Assembly: GCF_003390395.1 (NCBI RefSeq)
Contig: NZ_QUOV01000001.1
Location: 3,224,001-3,288,000, forward strand
Direction of reading: 5' to 3'
DNA length: 64,000 nt
Source of the DNA: Thalassotalea euphylliae
Lineage (GTDB): Bacteria; Pseudomonadota; Gammaproteobacteria; Enterobacterales; Alteromonadaceae
Positions 46,256 through 56,436 of this stretch are shown here, piece after piece. The first letter of the stretch is position 1, and every line of letters starts with the position of its first letter. A model generated the notes under the pieces. The model worked only from the letters and a program-made list of their open reading frames with translations. It was not told the DNA's origin and made no database searches. The translations under genes and the position numbers were made by a program.

Positions 46256-47287
46256 ATGTCGACTTCCTTACAAGATATTTTAACCACTTGGCACTCTCGC
46301 AAAGACCAAACCGAATGGGTACTTTGCACCCTCTATAAAACCGAAGGATCTAGCTATCGTAAGCCGGGTGCTATGATGATGTTTTCCGGAGATGGCGCCC
46401 AGCTAGGCTTGCTATCTGGTGGTTGCTTAGAAGGAGATATTCAGCAACATGCTAAACAAGTCATTGCTAATCAGTTAACAAAACAACTGACCTATGATGC
46501 CACAGATGAAGACGACCTGACGTTTCAACTCGGGATTGGTTGTGGCGGTATTGTCCATATTTTAATGCAGCCGGTTAGCAAAGCGAATGACTACCTAGCA
46601 TTAGACAAGTTGCTGGCGTCGCTTCAGCAAGAAGGTAGCGGTATTTACCGTCAGCAAATACCGGGTAGCCCAAGCCAAGCGATAGGACAATTTGAAGCTA
46701 TTGAACAAACAGGAAAATGGTCTACTAATCGCAAAGCGACATTAGTCCAACTAGATAATACCACTTGGCTAGAAACTCACATTTACCCCGATCCTCACTT
46801 GCTAATCGTTGGCGGCGGTTATGACGCTCGGCCATTATCAAGCATGGCAAAAAACATGGGCTGGCAAGTTTCGGTATGGGATTCAAGAGCAGCAAATGCC
46901 CGTAAAGCCTATTTTCAAGATGCCGATCATATCCTTAACTGCTCTATTGAAGAGCTCGCAGAATTTACTCACCAGCATAAAATTGCCGGAATTGTTTATA
47001 TGTGCCACAGCGTTAGCTTAGATGCTAAAACACTGGCAGCACTGCACCAAATGCCTGTTGCCTATATGGGGTTACTAGGTCCTGCGCATCGCAAAGACCA
47101 GGTAATAGAAGCGAGCGGTATCGGTATCGATAAAATGACAGCGCCACTTTCGGGCCCAATCGGTCTAAACCTTGGTGGGGAAACACCAGAGAGTATAGCG
47201 TTAGCGATTTTGGCAGAAATGCATGCGGTGATTTGTCAAAGAGATGGGAAGTCGTTAAGTAACGTTATTCAGTATCTCTTTGGTTAG
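46256..47287 (+). CDS. XdhC/CoxI family protein
   Basis: 343 aa. The N-terminal XdhC_CoxI domain has TEGSSYRKPGAMMMFS and LSGGCLEGDIQQHA, with the conserved cysteine in GGCLE. The C-terminal Rossmann domain starts LLIVGGGYDARPLSSMA (about residue 183). Family members insert the sulfurated molybdenum cofactor into xanthine dehydrogenase-type enzymes. No such enzyme or molybdopterin gene is adjacent, so its client is elsewhere or it has another role. It is convergent with the isc operon across a strong terminator. Confidence 0.88.
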   Translation: MSTSLQDILTTWHSRKDQTEWVLCTLYKTEGSSYRKPGAMMMFSGDGAQLGLLSGGCLEGDIQQHAKQVIANQLTKQLTYDATDEDDLTFQLGIGCGGIVHILMQPVSKANDYLALDKLLASLQQEGSGIYRQQIPGSPSQAIGQFEAIEQTGKWSTNRKATLVQLDNTTWLETHIYPDPHLLIVGGGYDARPLSSMAKNMGWQVSVWDSRAANARKAYFQDADHILNCSIEELAEFTHQHKIAGIVYMCHSVSLDAKTLAALHQMPVAYMGLLGPAHRKDQVIEASGIGIDKMTAPLSGPIGLNLGGETPESIALAILAEMHAVICQRDGKSLSNVIQYLFG

Positions 47288-47315
47288 CTATTTCGTTAGC
47301 GCATCATTGAGAAAC

Positions 47316-47351
47316 AAAAAGGGTAATAACATCGCTGTTATTACCCTTTTT
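47316..47351. terminator. Bidirectional terminator between xdhC-like gene and isc operon
   Basis: GGGTAATAAC and GTTATTACCC form a perfect 10-bp stem with a 6-nt loop, and five T lie on each strand. It ends both the isc-fdx and xdhC-like transcripts. Confidence 0.92.
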
Positions 47352-47376
47352 AATTTTCGAATTTTAACGCTAAACG

Positions 47377-47715
47377 CTAGTGATTTTCAGACACCATATT
47401 AACTGTGTACTTTGGAATCTCAACTACCAAATCTTCGTCTTTAATAATCGCTTGGCAGCCTAAGCGAGATTCTGGCTCTAAGCCCCATGCTTTATCAAGC
47501 ATATCGTCTTCTAGCTCATCTGATTCATCTAATGAGTCAAAACCCTCACGAATGATAACGTGGCAAGTAGTACAGGCACAGACCTTTTCACAGGCGTGTT
47601 CAATGCCAATGTCATTTTTAAGCGCAACGTTTAATACGCTTTCACCCTGCTCTGCTTCAACAACAGCGCCATCTGGGCAAAGCTCTTCATGTGGTAAGAA
47701 AATAATTTGTGGCAT
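47377..47715 (-). CDS. fdx: ISC-system [2Fe-2S] ferredoxin
   Basis: 112 aa adrenodoxin-type ferredoxin supplying electrons to the IscS/IscU scaffold. The cluster cysteines are in EHACEKVCACTTCHV (C-x5-C-x2-C) plus the distant one in SRLGCQAI. Last gene of the isc operon, four bases after hscA. No iscX follows it, in contrast to E. coli. Confidence 0.96.
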   Translation of the reverse strand: MPQIIFLPHEELCPDGAVVEAEQGESVLNVALKNDIGIEHACEKVCACTTCHVIIREGFDSLDESDELEDDMLDKAWGLEPESRLGCQAIIKDEDLVVEIPKYTVNMVSENH

Positions 47716-47719
47716 GCTT

Positions 47720-49582
47720 TTACACCTTATCTACCGATTGGCCAGCCAGCGCAGTGCGTATTGAGGAGTCCATACGCTTTTCGGCAAAGCTTGCCGTTAC
47801 CTGATTAACCACTTCAATTTGTTGTTCAATATCGTTAGTTGCCGTTGTTTTTGCAACCGCTTCTAACGTCGTTAACGCTACGTCAATCTTTTCGATCTCT
47901 TCAGCATCTAATAAATCTTTATCTGCATCGAGCGCGGCGCGCACTGACTCTAAGACTCGCGCAGCTTCTACTTGTTGCTCTTTTAGCATGCGCGCTTGCA
48001 TATCTTGCTTAGCATTGGTCATTGAGTCTTTGATCATATTGGCGATTTGATTTTCCTCAAGGCCGAATGACGGTTTTACTTCAATGCTGGCTTCAACACC
48101 CGTTGATTTTTCCATGGCACTAACTTCTAACAGACCATCTGCGTCCACTTTAAAAGTTACGCGAATATGAGCCGCACCTGCTGCCATTGGCGGAATGCCA
48201 CGAAGCTCAAAGCGCGCTAGCGAACGGCAAGCATCTACGAGTTCACGTTCACCTTGCAGTACATGAATCGACATCGCCGTTTGGCCGTCTTTAAACGTGG
48301 TGAATTCTTGCGCCTTAGCGACAGGAATTGTGGTGTTACGCTGGATAACTTTTTCCACTAAGCCGCCCATCGTCTCTAAACCTAGCGATAGTGGAATAAC
48401 ATCAAGCAACAACATATCGCTGTCAGGTTTATTACCCGCCAAAATATCCGCTTGAATCGCCGCGCCAATTGCGACCACTTTATCAGGGTCGATTGACGTT
48501 AGTGGCAGTTGACCGAAAAACTTTTCTACTTCACTGCGCACTAATGGCACACGTGTCGAGCCACCGACCATGACCACTTCAATTACTTCATTGGTAGCAA
48601 CATCCGCATCTTTTAAAGCGCGGCGACAAGCGCGCAAGGTTTGATTAACCAGCTTGCCAACTAAAGCGTCAAAAGTTGCTTTAGTTAACTCATGCTGCCA
48701 CGACGCACCATTTTCCAGCGCTAAACTTACTGTATGTTGTTCGGTATTAGACAGAGCTTCTTTGGCTAAGCACGCTTGTTGGATGATTTGGCGCTCCATT
48801 GAAGCGGAAAGTGGACGCTGTAAGCCAGCTTGCTCAACTAAGTAATCGGCAACGGCGATATCAAAATCATCACCACCTAAAGCTGAATCGCCACCGGTTG
48901 CTAATACTTCAAATACACCTTTATTTAAGCGCAGAATTGAAATATCAAAGGTACCACCGCCCAAGTCATATACGGCGATTACGCCTTCTTTGCCAGAGTC
49001 CAAACCGTAGGCTACCGCTGCAGCAGTTGGTTCGTTCAGTAAGCGAAGTACATTTAAGCCAGCTAATTTTGCCGCATCTTTTGTACTTTGGCGCTGAGCA
49101 TCATCAAAGTAGGCAGGTACTGTGATTACCGCACCGACTAGTTCGCCACCTAAAGCAGATTCCGCACGTTCGCGTAACGTTGCAAGCACTTCACCCGAAA
49201 CTTGTACTGGGTTGATTTGCCCTTGGCGAGTAATTAATTCAGGATGATTCTCATCACCACCAAATTCATACGGTAAGGTAGGATATTTGCTTTGAATATC
49301 AGCCAGTGAACGACCAATTAAGCGCTTGGCAGAAACAATCGTATTTTGTGGGTCAGCGATTGAGAATTCTTTGGCGGCATAACCCACTAACGTTTGGTCT
49401 GCTTGATAGCTAACGATAGATGGCAAAATGTCTTGGCCATTTTTATCTTTTAAGGTGGTGCTTTCGCCACTTTGGACACTGGCAACTAAGGAGTTGGTAG
49501 TGCCTAAGTCAATACCCACGGCAAGGCGATGTTCATGAGGGACAGTACTTTGCCCAGGTTCTGCGATTTGTAGTAACGCCAT
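47720..49582 (-). CDS. hscA: Fe-S assembly Hsp70 chaperone HscA
   Basis: 620 aa Hsp70 specialised for Fe-S transfer from IscU. The ATPase domain carries [12 protein letters not shown] (about residue 24), [15 protein letters not shown] and [12 protein letters not shown]. The substrate-binding domain (about 390-510) recognises the IscU LPPVK motif, which is present in the IscU gene here. It is separated from hscB by about 170 bases that include a 21-bp duplication at the hscB end. Confidence 0.97.
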   Translation of the reverse strand: MALLQIAEPGQSTVPHEHRLAVGIDLGTTNSLVASVQSGESTTLKDKNGQDILPSIVSYQADQTLVGYAAKEFSIADPQNTIVSAKRLIGRSLADIQSKYPTLPYEFGGDENHPELITRQGQINPVQVSGEVLATLRERAESALGGELVGAVITVPAYFDDAQRQSTKDAAKLAGLNVLRLLNEPTAAAVAYGLDSGKEGVIAVYDLGGGTFDISILRLNKGVFEVLATGGDSALGGDDFDIAVADYLVEQAGLQRPLSASMERQIIQQACLAKEALSNTEQHTVSLALENGASWQHELTKATFDALVGKLVNQTLRACRRALKDADVATNEVIEVVMVGGSTRVPLVRSEVEKFFGQLPLTSIDPDKVVAIGAAIQADILAGNKPDSDMLLLDVIPLSLGLETMGGLVEKVIQRNTTIPVAKAQEFTTFKDGQTAMSIHVLQGERELVDACRSLARFELRGIPPMAAGAAHIRVTFKVDADGLLEVSAMEKSTGVEASIEVKPSFGLEENQIANMIKDSMTNAKQDMQARMLKEQQVEAARVLESVRAALDADKDLLDAEEIEKIDVALTTLEAVAKTTATNDIEQQIEVVNQVTASFAEKRMDSSIRTALAGQSVDKV

Positions 49583-49724
49583 GGCGGTCTCTAATGTCGA
49601 TATTCTTAACTAGTTTGGTGGTATGGCTAGGTATTGGAAAATGGTTAGCCTTATTAACTTGTTCAGTTATTGGCGAAACCCTAGCCGAATAATTGTGCTT
49701 TCTTTCGTTTTGTTTTGCTCGGTT

Positions 49725-49765
49725 TTGTTGTTAGCTTTCGAACATTTGTTGTTAGCTTTCGAACA
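49725..49765 (-). repeat. 21-bp tandem duplication over the hscB stop codon
   Basis: TTGTTGTTAGCTTTCGAACA occurs at 49725-49744 and again at 49746-49765 (20/20 identical, period 21). The right copy holds the last hscB codons and the TAA; the left copy reads as a second FES-stop just beyond. Confidence 0.85.
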
Positions 49766-50279
49766 ATAAGTCTTCTAAGCGATCAAGTTCCACATTCAAT
49801 TTATGATAAAACTTGAGCTTACGTAAAATCTCACTGGCTGCTTGATTAGCCTCAGCAGTTTGCTCTGCCAGTTTTACCTGCATCGCTTTGTACAGCTCAG
49901 TAAATTCGCTTTCCAGTACCTGATTAGCTTCAAAGATAGCGGCATCGATATCGTCGGCAAACTTTACTTCTGCCAACATTTCACGCAATTCCATCTGGCG
50001 CATCAAAAACATATTGTCTTTAAATGATGCTTGCTCGTTCGGCATTTCAGTACCGCGCAGCGTTAGCATGTATTCAGCACGTTTTAATGGTTTTTTCAGG
50101 GTTTGGTAAGCATCGTTAATCAGCGATGACTTTTGCACCGCTAACATTTGCTCTTGGCTTGAGGCATGCGCGAAGCGATCAGGGTGAACGCTTCGCTGTA
50201 GTTGTTGATAAACTTGCGTTAAGTGAGAGGTATCAATATTGAATTTCTCGTCAAGCGCAAACAATTCAAAGTAATTCAA
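49752..50279 (-). CDS. hscB: J-domain co-chaperone HscB
   Basis: 175 aa. The J domain has the invariant HPD in SVHPDRFAHAS (about residue 33). The C-terminal helical bundle delivers IscU to HscA. Usual length and place between iscA and hscA. The stop region is duplicated (see repeat). Confidence 0.96.
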   Translation of the reverse strand: MNYFELFALDEKFNIDTSHLTQVYQQLQRSVHPDRFAHASSQEQMLAVQKSSLINDAYQTLKKPLKRAEYMLTLRGTEMPNEQASFKDNMFLMRQMELREMLAEVKFADDIDAAIFEANQVLESEFTELYKAMQVKLAEQTAEANQAASEILRKLKFYHKLNVELDRLEDLLFES

Positions 50280-50320
50280 AACAACTCCACTTATGTCTTA
50301 CAAATTACAATCTGACTAAT

Positions 50321-50356
50321 TAAAAGTTAAGCTAAAAGTTAAACTAAAGTTAACGC
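50321..50356 (-). repeat. Three imperfect 12-bp tandem repeats after the iscA stop
   Basis: TAAAAGTTAAGC, TAAAAGTTAAAC and TAAAGTTAACGC (plus-strand reading) lie in tandem immediately downstream of the iscA stop (50358-50360), between iscA and hscB. Confidence 0.7.
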
Positions 50357-50357
50357 C

Positions 50358-50681
50358 TTAAACGTTAAAGCTTTCACCACAACCACATTCGCCTTTGGCA
50401 TTAGGGTTGGTAAATTTAAAGCCTTCGTTAAGCCCTTCTTTAACAAAGTCTAACTCAACACCTTCAAGATAAACTAAGCTTTTACCATCAATGATAATAT
50501 TCACATCATCGATATTGTAAAGCTCGTCATCTTCATTGAGTTCATCAACAAACTCTAAAACATAGGCAAGACCTGAGCAGCCAGTGGTTTTTATACCTAA
50601 ACGCAAGCCAAGGCCTTTGCCTCGGTTGGTTAAGAACGATCTAACGCGATCGGCTGCTGCTGTTGTCATGGTTACTGCCAT
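50358..50681 (-). CDS. iscA: Fe-S carrier IscA
   Basis: 107 aa A-type carrier. The three cluster cysteines are present: [11 protein letters not shown] (about residue 35) and GECGCGES near the C-terminus. Receives clusters from IscU or iron and passes them to apo-proteins. It lies 51 bases after iscU. Confidence 0.97.
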   Translation of the reverse strand: MAVTMTTAAADRVRSFLTNRGKGLGLRLGIKTTGCSGLAYVLEFVDELNEDDELYNIDDVNIIIDGKSLVYLEGVELDFVKEGLNEGFKFTNPNAKGECGCGESFNV

Positions 50682-50732
50682 AAATACCTCTTAGCTGTAT
50701 GCCTTATTTTACTGAACCGACTATTATCTTGC

Positions 50733-51116
50733 CTAGTTTGCTTGTTTAGTCTGGTAATCTTCAAGCGCAGCTTTAATTGCGTCTTCCGCTAAGATAGAGC
50801 AGTGAATTTTAACTGGTGGTAATGCTAGCTCTTCAGCGATTGCTGTGTTTTTAATTTCAGCCGCTTCTTCAATGCTCTTGCCTTTTACCCACTCTGTTAC
50901 CAGTGAGCTAGAAGCGATTGCTGAACCACAACCGTAAGTTTTGAATTTTGCATCTTCGATAATACCTGCGTCAGATATTTTCAATTGCAACTTCATTACA
51001 TCACCACAAGCTGGTGCACCTACCATACCGGTTGCTACTTGTGGATCGTTTTTGTCTAGAGAGCCAACGTTACGTGGGTTCTCGTAATGATCGATTACTT
51101 TTTCACTGTATGCCAT
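50733..51116 (-). CDS. iscU: Fe-S cluster scaffold IscU
   Basis: 127 aa. The three ligand cysteines are in GAPACGDV, KTYGCGSAIASS and VKIHCSIL. The HscA recognition motif LPPVK directly precedes the last. The conserved Asp of the CGD motif is kept. It follows iscS by 26 bases. Confidence 0.98.
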   Translation of the reverse strand: MAYSEKVIDHYENPRNVGSLDKNDPQVATGMVGAPACGDVMKLQLKISDAGIIEDAKFKTYGCGSAIASSSLVTEWVKGKSIEEAAEIKNTAIAEELALPPVKIHCSILAEDAIKAALEDYQTKQAN

Positions 51117-51142
51117 TATTCTTTACTCCTAGCTGTCAGCGC

Positions 51143-52357
51143 TTAGTGCGCTACCCACTCAACTGATTCTAAATCGATACCGTCTTGGAACATTTCCCAA
51201 AGTGGCGACATTTCACGTAGGTGACCAATTGCGTTTTGAATAAGCTCAATTGCGTAGTCAATTTCTTCTTCTGTAGTGAAGCGACCAAAGCTAAAGCGAA
51301 TTGAACTGTGTGCTAACTCGTCGTTTAAACCTAACGCACGTAATACATACGAAGGTTCAAGGCTAGCAGATGTACATGCCGAGCCACTTGATACGGCTAA
51401 GTCTTTCAGCGCCATTATCAGTGATTCACCTTCAACAAAGTTGAAGCTTACATTTAGGTTACCCGGGTAACGCTTATCAAAATCACCATTTACAAATACT
51501 TGCTCCATATCCTTGATACCCGCCCATAAGCGGTCACGCATTTTGATTACGTGCTCAAGGTCTTGTGCCATCTCTTCTTTAGCGATTCGGAATGCTTCAC
51601 CCATACCAACAATTTGGTGCGTTGGTAAAGTACCGCTGCGCATGCCGCGCTCATGACCACCACCGTGGATTTGCGACTCTAAACGGATACGAGGTTTACG
51701 ACGCACGTATAAGGCACCAATCCCTTTCGGGCCGTAAATTTTGTGTGCAGAGAACGACATTAAGTCAACTTTCAAGGTCTGCATATCAATTGGTAATTTA
51801 CCTGCACTTTGCGCAGCATCTACGTGGAATACGATTTTGCGAGCGCGACACATTTCACCAATTTCTTGAATATCTTGAACCACACCAATCTCGTTGTTGA
51901 TGTGCATAATAGAAACCAACACAGTATCTTCACGCATTGCTGCTTCTAACTTAGTTAGGTCGATTAAACCGTTTGGCTCTGGGTCAAGGTAAGTGACTTC
52001 ATAACCGTGACGCTCAAGTTCACGAGTGGTATCAAGTACCGCTTTGTGCTCAGTTTTGCTGGTAATAATGTGCTTACCTTTTTTGCTGTAAAACTGTGCA
52101 GCACCTTTGATCGCCAAGTTATTTGATTCGGTTGCACCAGAGGTGAATACGATCTCGCGCGAATCAGCATTGATTAGATCAGCAATTTGGTTACGAGCGA
52201 TATCAACCGCTTCTTCTGCCTGCCAACCGAACTTGTGCGAGCGTGACGCTGGGTTACCATAATGGCCATCCGTTGTAAGGTACGCCATCATTTTTTCGGC
52301 GACACGTTTGTCTACTGGGGTAGTAGCTGAATAGTCAAAATAAATCGGTAATTTCAT
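51143..52357 (-). CDS. iscS: Cysteine desulfurase IscS
   Basis: 404 aa, the same length as E. coli IscS. The PLP lysine lies in [16 protein letters not shown] and the persulfide cysteine in [23 protein letters not shown] opens the N-terminus and the C-terminal [14 protein letters not shown] is classical. It supplies sulfur for Fe-S clusters and thiolated tRNA bases. Confidence 0.98.
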   Translation of the reverse strand: MKLPIYFDYSATTPVDKRVAEKMMAYLTTDGHYGNPASRSHKFGWQAEEAVDIARNQIADLINADSREIVFTSGATESNNLAIKGAAQFYSKKGKHIITSKTEHKAVLDTTRELERHGYEVTYLDPEPNGLIDLTKLEAAMREDTVLVSIMHINNEIGVVQDIQEIGEMCRARKIVFHVDAAQSAGKLPIDMQTLKVDLMSFSAHKIYGPKGIGALYVRRKPRIRLESQIHGGGHERGMRSGTLPTHQIVGMGEAFRIAKEEMAQDLEHVIKMRDRLWAGIKDMEQVFVNGDFDKRYPGNLNVSFNFVEGESLIMALKDLAVSSGSACTSASLEPSYVLRALGLNDELAHSSIRFSFGRFTTEEEIDYAIELIQNAIGHLREMSPLWEMFQDGIDLESVEWVAH

Positions 52358-52393
52358 GGAATCGTATTCTCCAATATTTGTAACAACTGGCCC

Positions 52394-52897
52394 TTACCAG
52401 TCGTTTACTATCTTTTGTGTTGCAATCAAGGTTTCGAGTCCGCTATCAGCGATACTTTGCTGATCTTTGTCCTGTCGCTGTGAAACCGATTTCACATCTC
52501 TTTGTTCTACGAGCTCAGCCAAAGAAATGTTTTGTAAAAACTCTTCGATGCGTTTACTTAAATCTGACCATAACGTATGAGTTAAACATTGGTGCCCGCC
52601 TTGGCAGTTACCTTGTCCCATACATTTAGTGGCATCTACGCTTTCATCTACCGCACTGATGACATCAGCCACGGCAATTTGCGCAGAGCACTTACCTAAG
52701 CGGTAGCCACCACCTGGGCCACGAACACTGGTCACTAAACCGTGTTTGCGTAAACGCGAAAATAATTGCTCTAGGTAAGAAAGAGATATCCCTTGTCTTT
52801 CGGAAATATCAGCCAGAGGCACAGGACCAGAGGCAGCATGAATCGCTACATCTAACATCGCTGTTACGGCATAACGCCCTTTGGAAGTTAATTTCAT
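52394..52897 (-). CDS. iscR: Fe-S-sensing regulator IscR (Rrf2 family)
   Basis: 167 aa. The winged helix-turn-helix is at residues 1-65 with [18 protein letters not shown] as recognition part. The [2Fe-2S] ligands match E. coli: Cys92, Cys98, Cys104 and His107. Holo-IscR represses its own operon. Two palindromes upstream are strong candidates for its type-1 sites. First gene of iscRSUA-hscBA-fdx. Confidence 0.97.
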   Translation of the reverse strand: MKLTSKGRYAVTAMLDVAIHAASGPVPLADISERQGISLSYLEQLFSRLRKHGLVTSVRGPGGGYRLGKCSAQIAVADVISAVDESVDATKCMGQGNCQGGHQCLTHTLWSDLSKRIEEFLQNISLAELVEQRDVKSVSQRQDKDQQSIADSGLETLIATQKIVNDW

Positions 52898-52956
52898 AGT
52901 GTGCCCTAGTTAATTTGCCGCGCAATTTTACATAACCTAGTAAATTAGTCAAACAA

Positions 52957-53037
52957 ATACCTGAGCAATTTACTCAGGTATTTTAAATTCTTTACTTGAA
53001 TGCAGTCAAGAAATACTTGAGTAAAATACTCAAGTAT
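52957..53037 (-). promoter_or_regulatory. Promoter of the isc operon with two type-1 IscR-like sites
   Basis: Two 25-bp palindromes lie at 52957-52981 (ATACCTGAG...CTCAGGTAT on the minus strand) and 53013-53037 (ATACTTGAGTA TTT TACTCAAGTAT). Both follow the ATA-SYYGA(C/G)T architecture of type-1 IscR sites, with GAGT instead of the E. coli GACT. A -35 TTGACT (minus strand, 53009-53004) and a -10 TAAAAT (52985-52980) with an 18-bp spacer lie between and beside them. The lower palindrome abuts the -10 and the upper sits just upstream of the -35. Confidence 0.8.
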
Positions 53038-53093
53038 TTTTCAGAGGACAAATTTTAAAGGAAATTAACTAACAATTTGAATGCACTAGACAG

Positions 53094-53903
53094 TTAAATT
53101 TTAGGGTCGAATGATTCTACTGTTTTTAAACGTCGGGCCGCAGCCTTTTGCTCATCTTCTACAAATTCACCAACGCGTAATTCAGGTAATTCTTTGTCGC
53201 AAACGTTACCACCTAGATTGTTCACTTCTTTACATAAATCACCCACTTTATTGTCCATCAAGTGGATGTGGTCAAGTAAGCGGCCTATCGCTTTAGCCAC
53301 AGGATCTGGGTTGTCTTCAGATACAGCGTAAGCGTCAAAGCCATACTTTTTGGCGACTTCATCGCGAGTGCCGTTGCTTTTCTTCTTGCCGTTTGAGTTC
53401 ACAATTTTACCTGGAATACCAACCGCAGTAGAGTTAGCAGGCACATCTTTAACCACTACGGAGTTCGAGCCAACTTTACCACCATCATCAATAAGAATCG
53501 GGCCTAACACTTTGGCGCCTGCGCCAATGACTACATTGTTGCCCAAAGTTGGGTGACGCTTGCCTTCTTTCCAGCTCGTGCCGCCAAGAGTAACGCCTTG
53601 ATAAAGCGTGACATCATCACCAATTTCAGCAGTACCACCTATGACCACACCCATTCCGTGATCGATAAAAAAGCGGCGACCTATGGTTGCACCTGGGTGA
53701 ATCTCGATGCCTGTTAGCCAGCGAGAAAAGGTTGAAATCGTACGGGCTAGCCATTTCCAATCGCGTTTCCATAGCTTGTGAGCAAGGCGATGAAACCAAA
53801 TGGCGTGCAAGCCTGGGTAGTTGGTTAATACTTCAAAGCTGTTGCGCGCTGCTGGGTCGCGATCAAAGACACTGTTTATATCTTCTTTGATTCGGCTAAA
53901 CAT
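53094..53903 (-). CDS. cysE: Serine O-acetyltransferase
   Basis: 269 aa. Makes O-acetylserine, the carbon skeleton of cysteine. The left-handed beta-helix hexapeptide repeats include [16 protein letters not shown] and [12 protein letters not shown], and the catalytic histidine is in FIDHGMG. Its place beside the isc operon is the common gammaproteobacterial arrangement, coupling cysteine supply to the desulfurase. An 11-bp tandem repeat precedes its start. Confidence 0.95.
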   Translation of the reverse strand: MFSRIKEDINSVFDRDPAARNSFEVLTNYPGLHAIWFHRLAHKLWKRDWKWLARTISTFSRWLTGIEIHPGATIGRRFFIDHGMGVVIGGTAEIGDDVTLYQGVTLGGTSWKEGKRHPTLGNNVVIGAGAKVLGPILIDDGGKVGSNSVVVKDVPANSTAVGIPGKIVNSNGKKKSNGTRDEVAKKYGFDAYAVSEDNPDPVAKAIGRLLDHIHLMDNKVGDLCKEVNNLGGNVCDKELPELRVGEFVEDEQKAAARRLKTVESFDPKI

Positions 53904-53923
53904 ATTTCTTCCTAATATCTAAA

Positions 53924-53965
53924 AATCGAATGAATCGATAACGAATCAATAACGAATCGAAAGTT
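53924..53965. repeat. 11-bp tandem repeats upstream of cysE
   Basis: AATCGATAACG (53933-53943), AATCAATAACG (53944-53954) and AATCGAAAGTT (53955-53965), with a partial AATCGAATG before them. It lies 20-60 bases upstream of the cysE start, where a promoter or leader is expected. Confidence 0.6.
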
Positions 53966-54105
53966 AAAGCGATTTATTTTCATTATTGTTGGCTAAAAGC
54001 ACTACGCTTATTAAGCGCTAATCTAGCGGCAAACGCGACCCTAATTACAATTTAAAACAATTATTTGGCCTATTCGCCCAGCTTATCGCCTTTTTTATCG
54101 TCTTC

Positions 54106-54942
54106 TTACTGGCCTTTTGACTTAGCGTCACCTTTGTCAGAGCCTTCGCCATTTACCTTGGCAAGCTGCTTAGCCGTTTTCTCAACCGATGACAAAATAC
54201 CGCGCCACATTTTGACTTCTTTGGTGTCTGGACGTGCGCGATTGATAAAGCGGCGTAACTTAGTCATTACCAAACCAGGGTGACTCGGCACGATAAAACC
54301 AGTGGCTTTCAGTGCTTCTTCAAAGTGTGTGAACATACGCTCTGTTTCTTCAACGACAGGGTATTCTTCTTCATCTTCAGCACTCGCCGGCTTAGTATAC
54401 TGCGCTTCATTGGCAGCTAAATATGCCATACGCACTTCGTAGCTTAAGGTTTGTACCGCCATTGCTAAGTTTAATGAACTGTACTCAGGGTTTGCTGGGA
54501 TTTGTACATGGAAGTGACAAAGTTGCAGTTCATCATTGGTCAAGCCACTGCTTTCACGGCCAAATACTAATGCCACTGGATAATTAGGCACTTCTTCAAT
54601 CAGCTTTTCACCGCAACTACGAGGCTCCAGCATCGGCCATGGCAGGGTGCGAGAGCGAGCACTGGTACCAACGACAAGACCACAATCTTCAATCGCTTCT
54701 TCAAGCGTGCTAACGACTTGCGCATTGGCTAATACATCAGTCGCGCCTGCCGCTAGTGCTTGCGCTTGACCATTTGGCATTTCGATAGGATCTACTAAGA
54801 CTAATTGGCTTAACCCCATAGTTTTCATGGCGCGTGCTGCCGAGCCAATGTTACGGCAATCGGAGGTATTCACGAGCACAATTTTTACATTGGCTAGATT
54901 TGGCGTATTGGTTGATGCGTTTGCTGTTGAGTCGTTTGACAT
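54106..54942 (-). CDS. trmJ: tRNA (cytidine/uridine-32-2'-O)-methyltransferase TrmJ
   Basis: 278 aa SPOUT-fold methyltransferase modifying position 32 of tRNAs. [27 protein letters not shown] opens the domain; [17 protein letters not shown] and [14 protein letters not shown] are the trefoil-knot SAM-binding motifs. The C-terminal helical region ends in a lysine- and glycine-rich tail. The gene order trmJ-cysE-iscR is typical for the group. About 200 bases separate it from cysE. Confidence 0.94.
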   Translation of the reverse strand: MSNDSTANASTNTPNLANVKIVLVNTSDCRNIGSAARAMKTMGLSQLVLVDPIEMPNGQAQALAAGATDVLANAQVVSTLEEAIEDCGLVVGTSARSRTLPWPMLEPRSCGEKLIEEVPNYPVALVFGRESSGLTNDELQLCHFHVQIPANPEYSSLNLAMAVQTLSYEVRMAYLAANEAQYTKPASAEDEEEYPVVEETERMFTHFEEALKATGFIVPSHPGLVMTKLRRFINRARPDTKEVKMWRGILSSVEKTAKQLAKVNGEGSDKGDAKSKGQ

Positions 54943-55441
54943 TATAACTATCTAGATGGCTAAAAATCCTGACATTTTATCACAAGAATATCAGGGGTGA
55001 TTAGCGTATTTTGCATTTTATCAATAAAGCCCGCTATTTTGATTCGATCTCTATTAGTGCGTTTTGTTCTATATTCGAACTTTTCATACGGGATTATGAT
55101 TTTCTATTCGTCAGTTCTAGCCAACTAGGCACAATTCAAACTAACTACTCAACCCTGTCGGCTTTTTCGCTTTCAACTATACTTTTCTATGATTTAAATC
55201 ATGTTCAGCTACATATTGATACAGGCTTAAACTAGCGACGCACAATGGTGAGTAGTAAAATAGCGCGCGAAAAATTTGGTGGGTGGTCATACCATTTATA
55301 TTTTGGTTAGTAATGCAGTAAACAGCACGTGAAGTTTCTTCGTTGTTAATCCGAAAATGAATAGGCCCCATTCAACCAAAGCAATTTAAAATTAATGCGA
55401 AATTAAAAATTACCACAACAAAGTGAGGACCATAGCAGGCC
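54943..55441. other. Divergent intergenic region trmJ / HDOD gene
   Basis: About 500 AT-rich bases. A palindrome ATGATTTAAATCAT at 55189-55202 resembles an FNR/CRP-type site but is about 240 bases from either start. No coding frame or RNA is supported. Confidence 0.4.
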
Positions 55442-56284
55442 ATGTTCAACCTTGATCAACAACAAATTCAATCGGTAATGTCGAGTTTTCAAATTCCAGT
55501 GAAGCCAGAAGTGCTAACGGAAATTGAAAACTTAATGGACGAGGAATACCCAGATCTGGGTAAGATCTCTGACGTAATTGCCCGTGATGTTGGTCTATCA
55601 GCCGCTATTTTAAAAGTTATCAACTCACCTTTTTACGGTATGAATCGCCGTATTTCTGAAATTAAACAAGCGGCGATGATGCTTGGGTTAACCACTATCA
55701 AAGCACTCGTAACAGCCTTATTGTTGAAAAAGTCATTCTCTGGCAATGCCAGTATTTCACTAGAGCGCTTTTGGGATGACGCTATAGATACTGCCAATGC
55801 AATGCAGTTTATTGGCAACCGTGTTAAAAACGAAGTACCTGTAGACATGCTATTTACTATTGGGCTTTTTCACGATTGCGGTATTCCTTTACTAGCGCTT
55901 AAGTATGACAACTACAAAGACATCTTAATTGCCGCTAACAATAATCACGAAAACCCAATTGCCTTAGAAGAAAAGCATTACGGCTGTAACCATGCTGTAT
56001 TGGGCTATTATGTTGCGACTTCTTGGCACTTACCGAAAGATATTTGCCAATTAATTTTGCGCCACCATGACTTCAGCTTTATCAAGTCAGCGACCTGTGG
56101 CAAAGAAGAGTTAGTTTTTTGCGTATTAAAGGCAGCAGAAAACTTAACAGAAAACGTGAAACGTTATGGTAATTCACCTGATTGGCAAATTATCAGCAAT
56201 CAAGCTTTATCTATTTTAGGTTTATCCGAAGAAGATTATCGCGACCTAATGGACGATTACACAGAACTTTATCACGAGCAATAA
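55442..56284 (+). CDS. HDOD-domain protein
   Basis: 280 aa, the same size and organisation as the HDOD protein at 33079-33921 but divergent in sequence. It covers IPVKPEVLTEIENLMDE...ARDVGLSAAILKVINSPFYG and keeps an HD-like pair in LFHDCGIPLL and an HHDF further on. It lies between trmJ and suhB, a slot empty in E. coli. Signalling role not determined. Confidence 0.88.
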   Translation: MFNLDQQQIQSVMSSFQIPVKPEVLTEIENLMDEEYPDLGKISDVIARDVGLSAAILKVINSPFYGMNRRISEIKQAAMMLGLTTIKALVTALLLKKSFSGNASISLERFWDDAIDTANAMQFIGNRVKNEVPVDMLFTIGLFHDCGIPLLALKYDNYKDILIAANNNHENPIALEEKHYGCNHAVLGYYVATSWHLPKDICQLILRHHDFSFIKSATCGKEELVFCVLKAAENLTENVKRYGNSPDWQIISNQALSILGLSEEDYRDLMDDYTELYHEQ

Positions 56285-56436
56285 TTTCGCCATTAACAAA
56301 TATTGACCATTTATTAGGCGCATTCCGGTAGTAATTACTAAACTTAGCTGCTAGAATGCGCGCCGCTTTGACGACGAGTGCGTTCGTCAACCCTGTTCTT
56401 TGACATGCTGTTTTACAAATTTAAATAGGTAGCCCT

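Noticed and set aside
55189-55202. FNR/CRP-like palindrome ATGATTTAAATCAT
   Set aside because: Two mismatches to the FNR box and about 240 bases from either flanking gene start; could be chance in AT-rich DNA.
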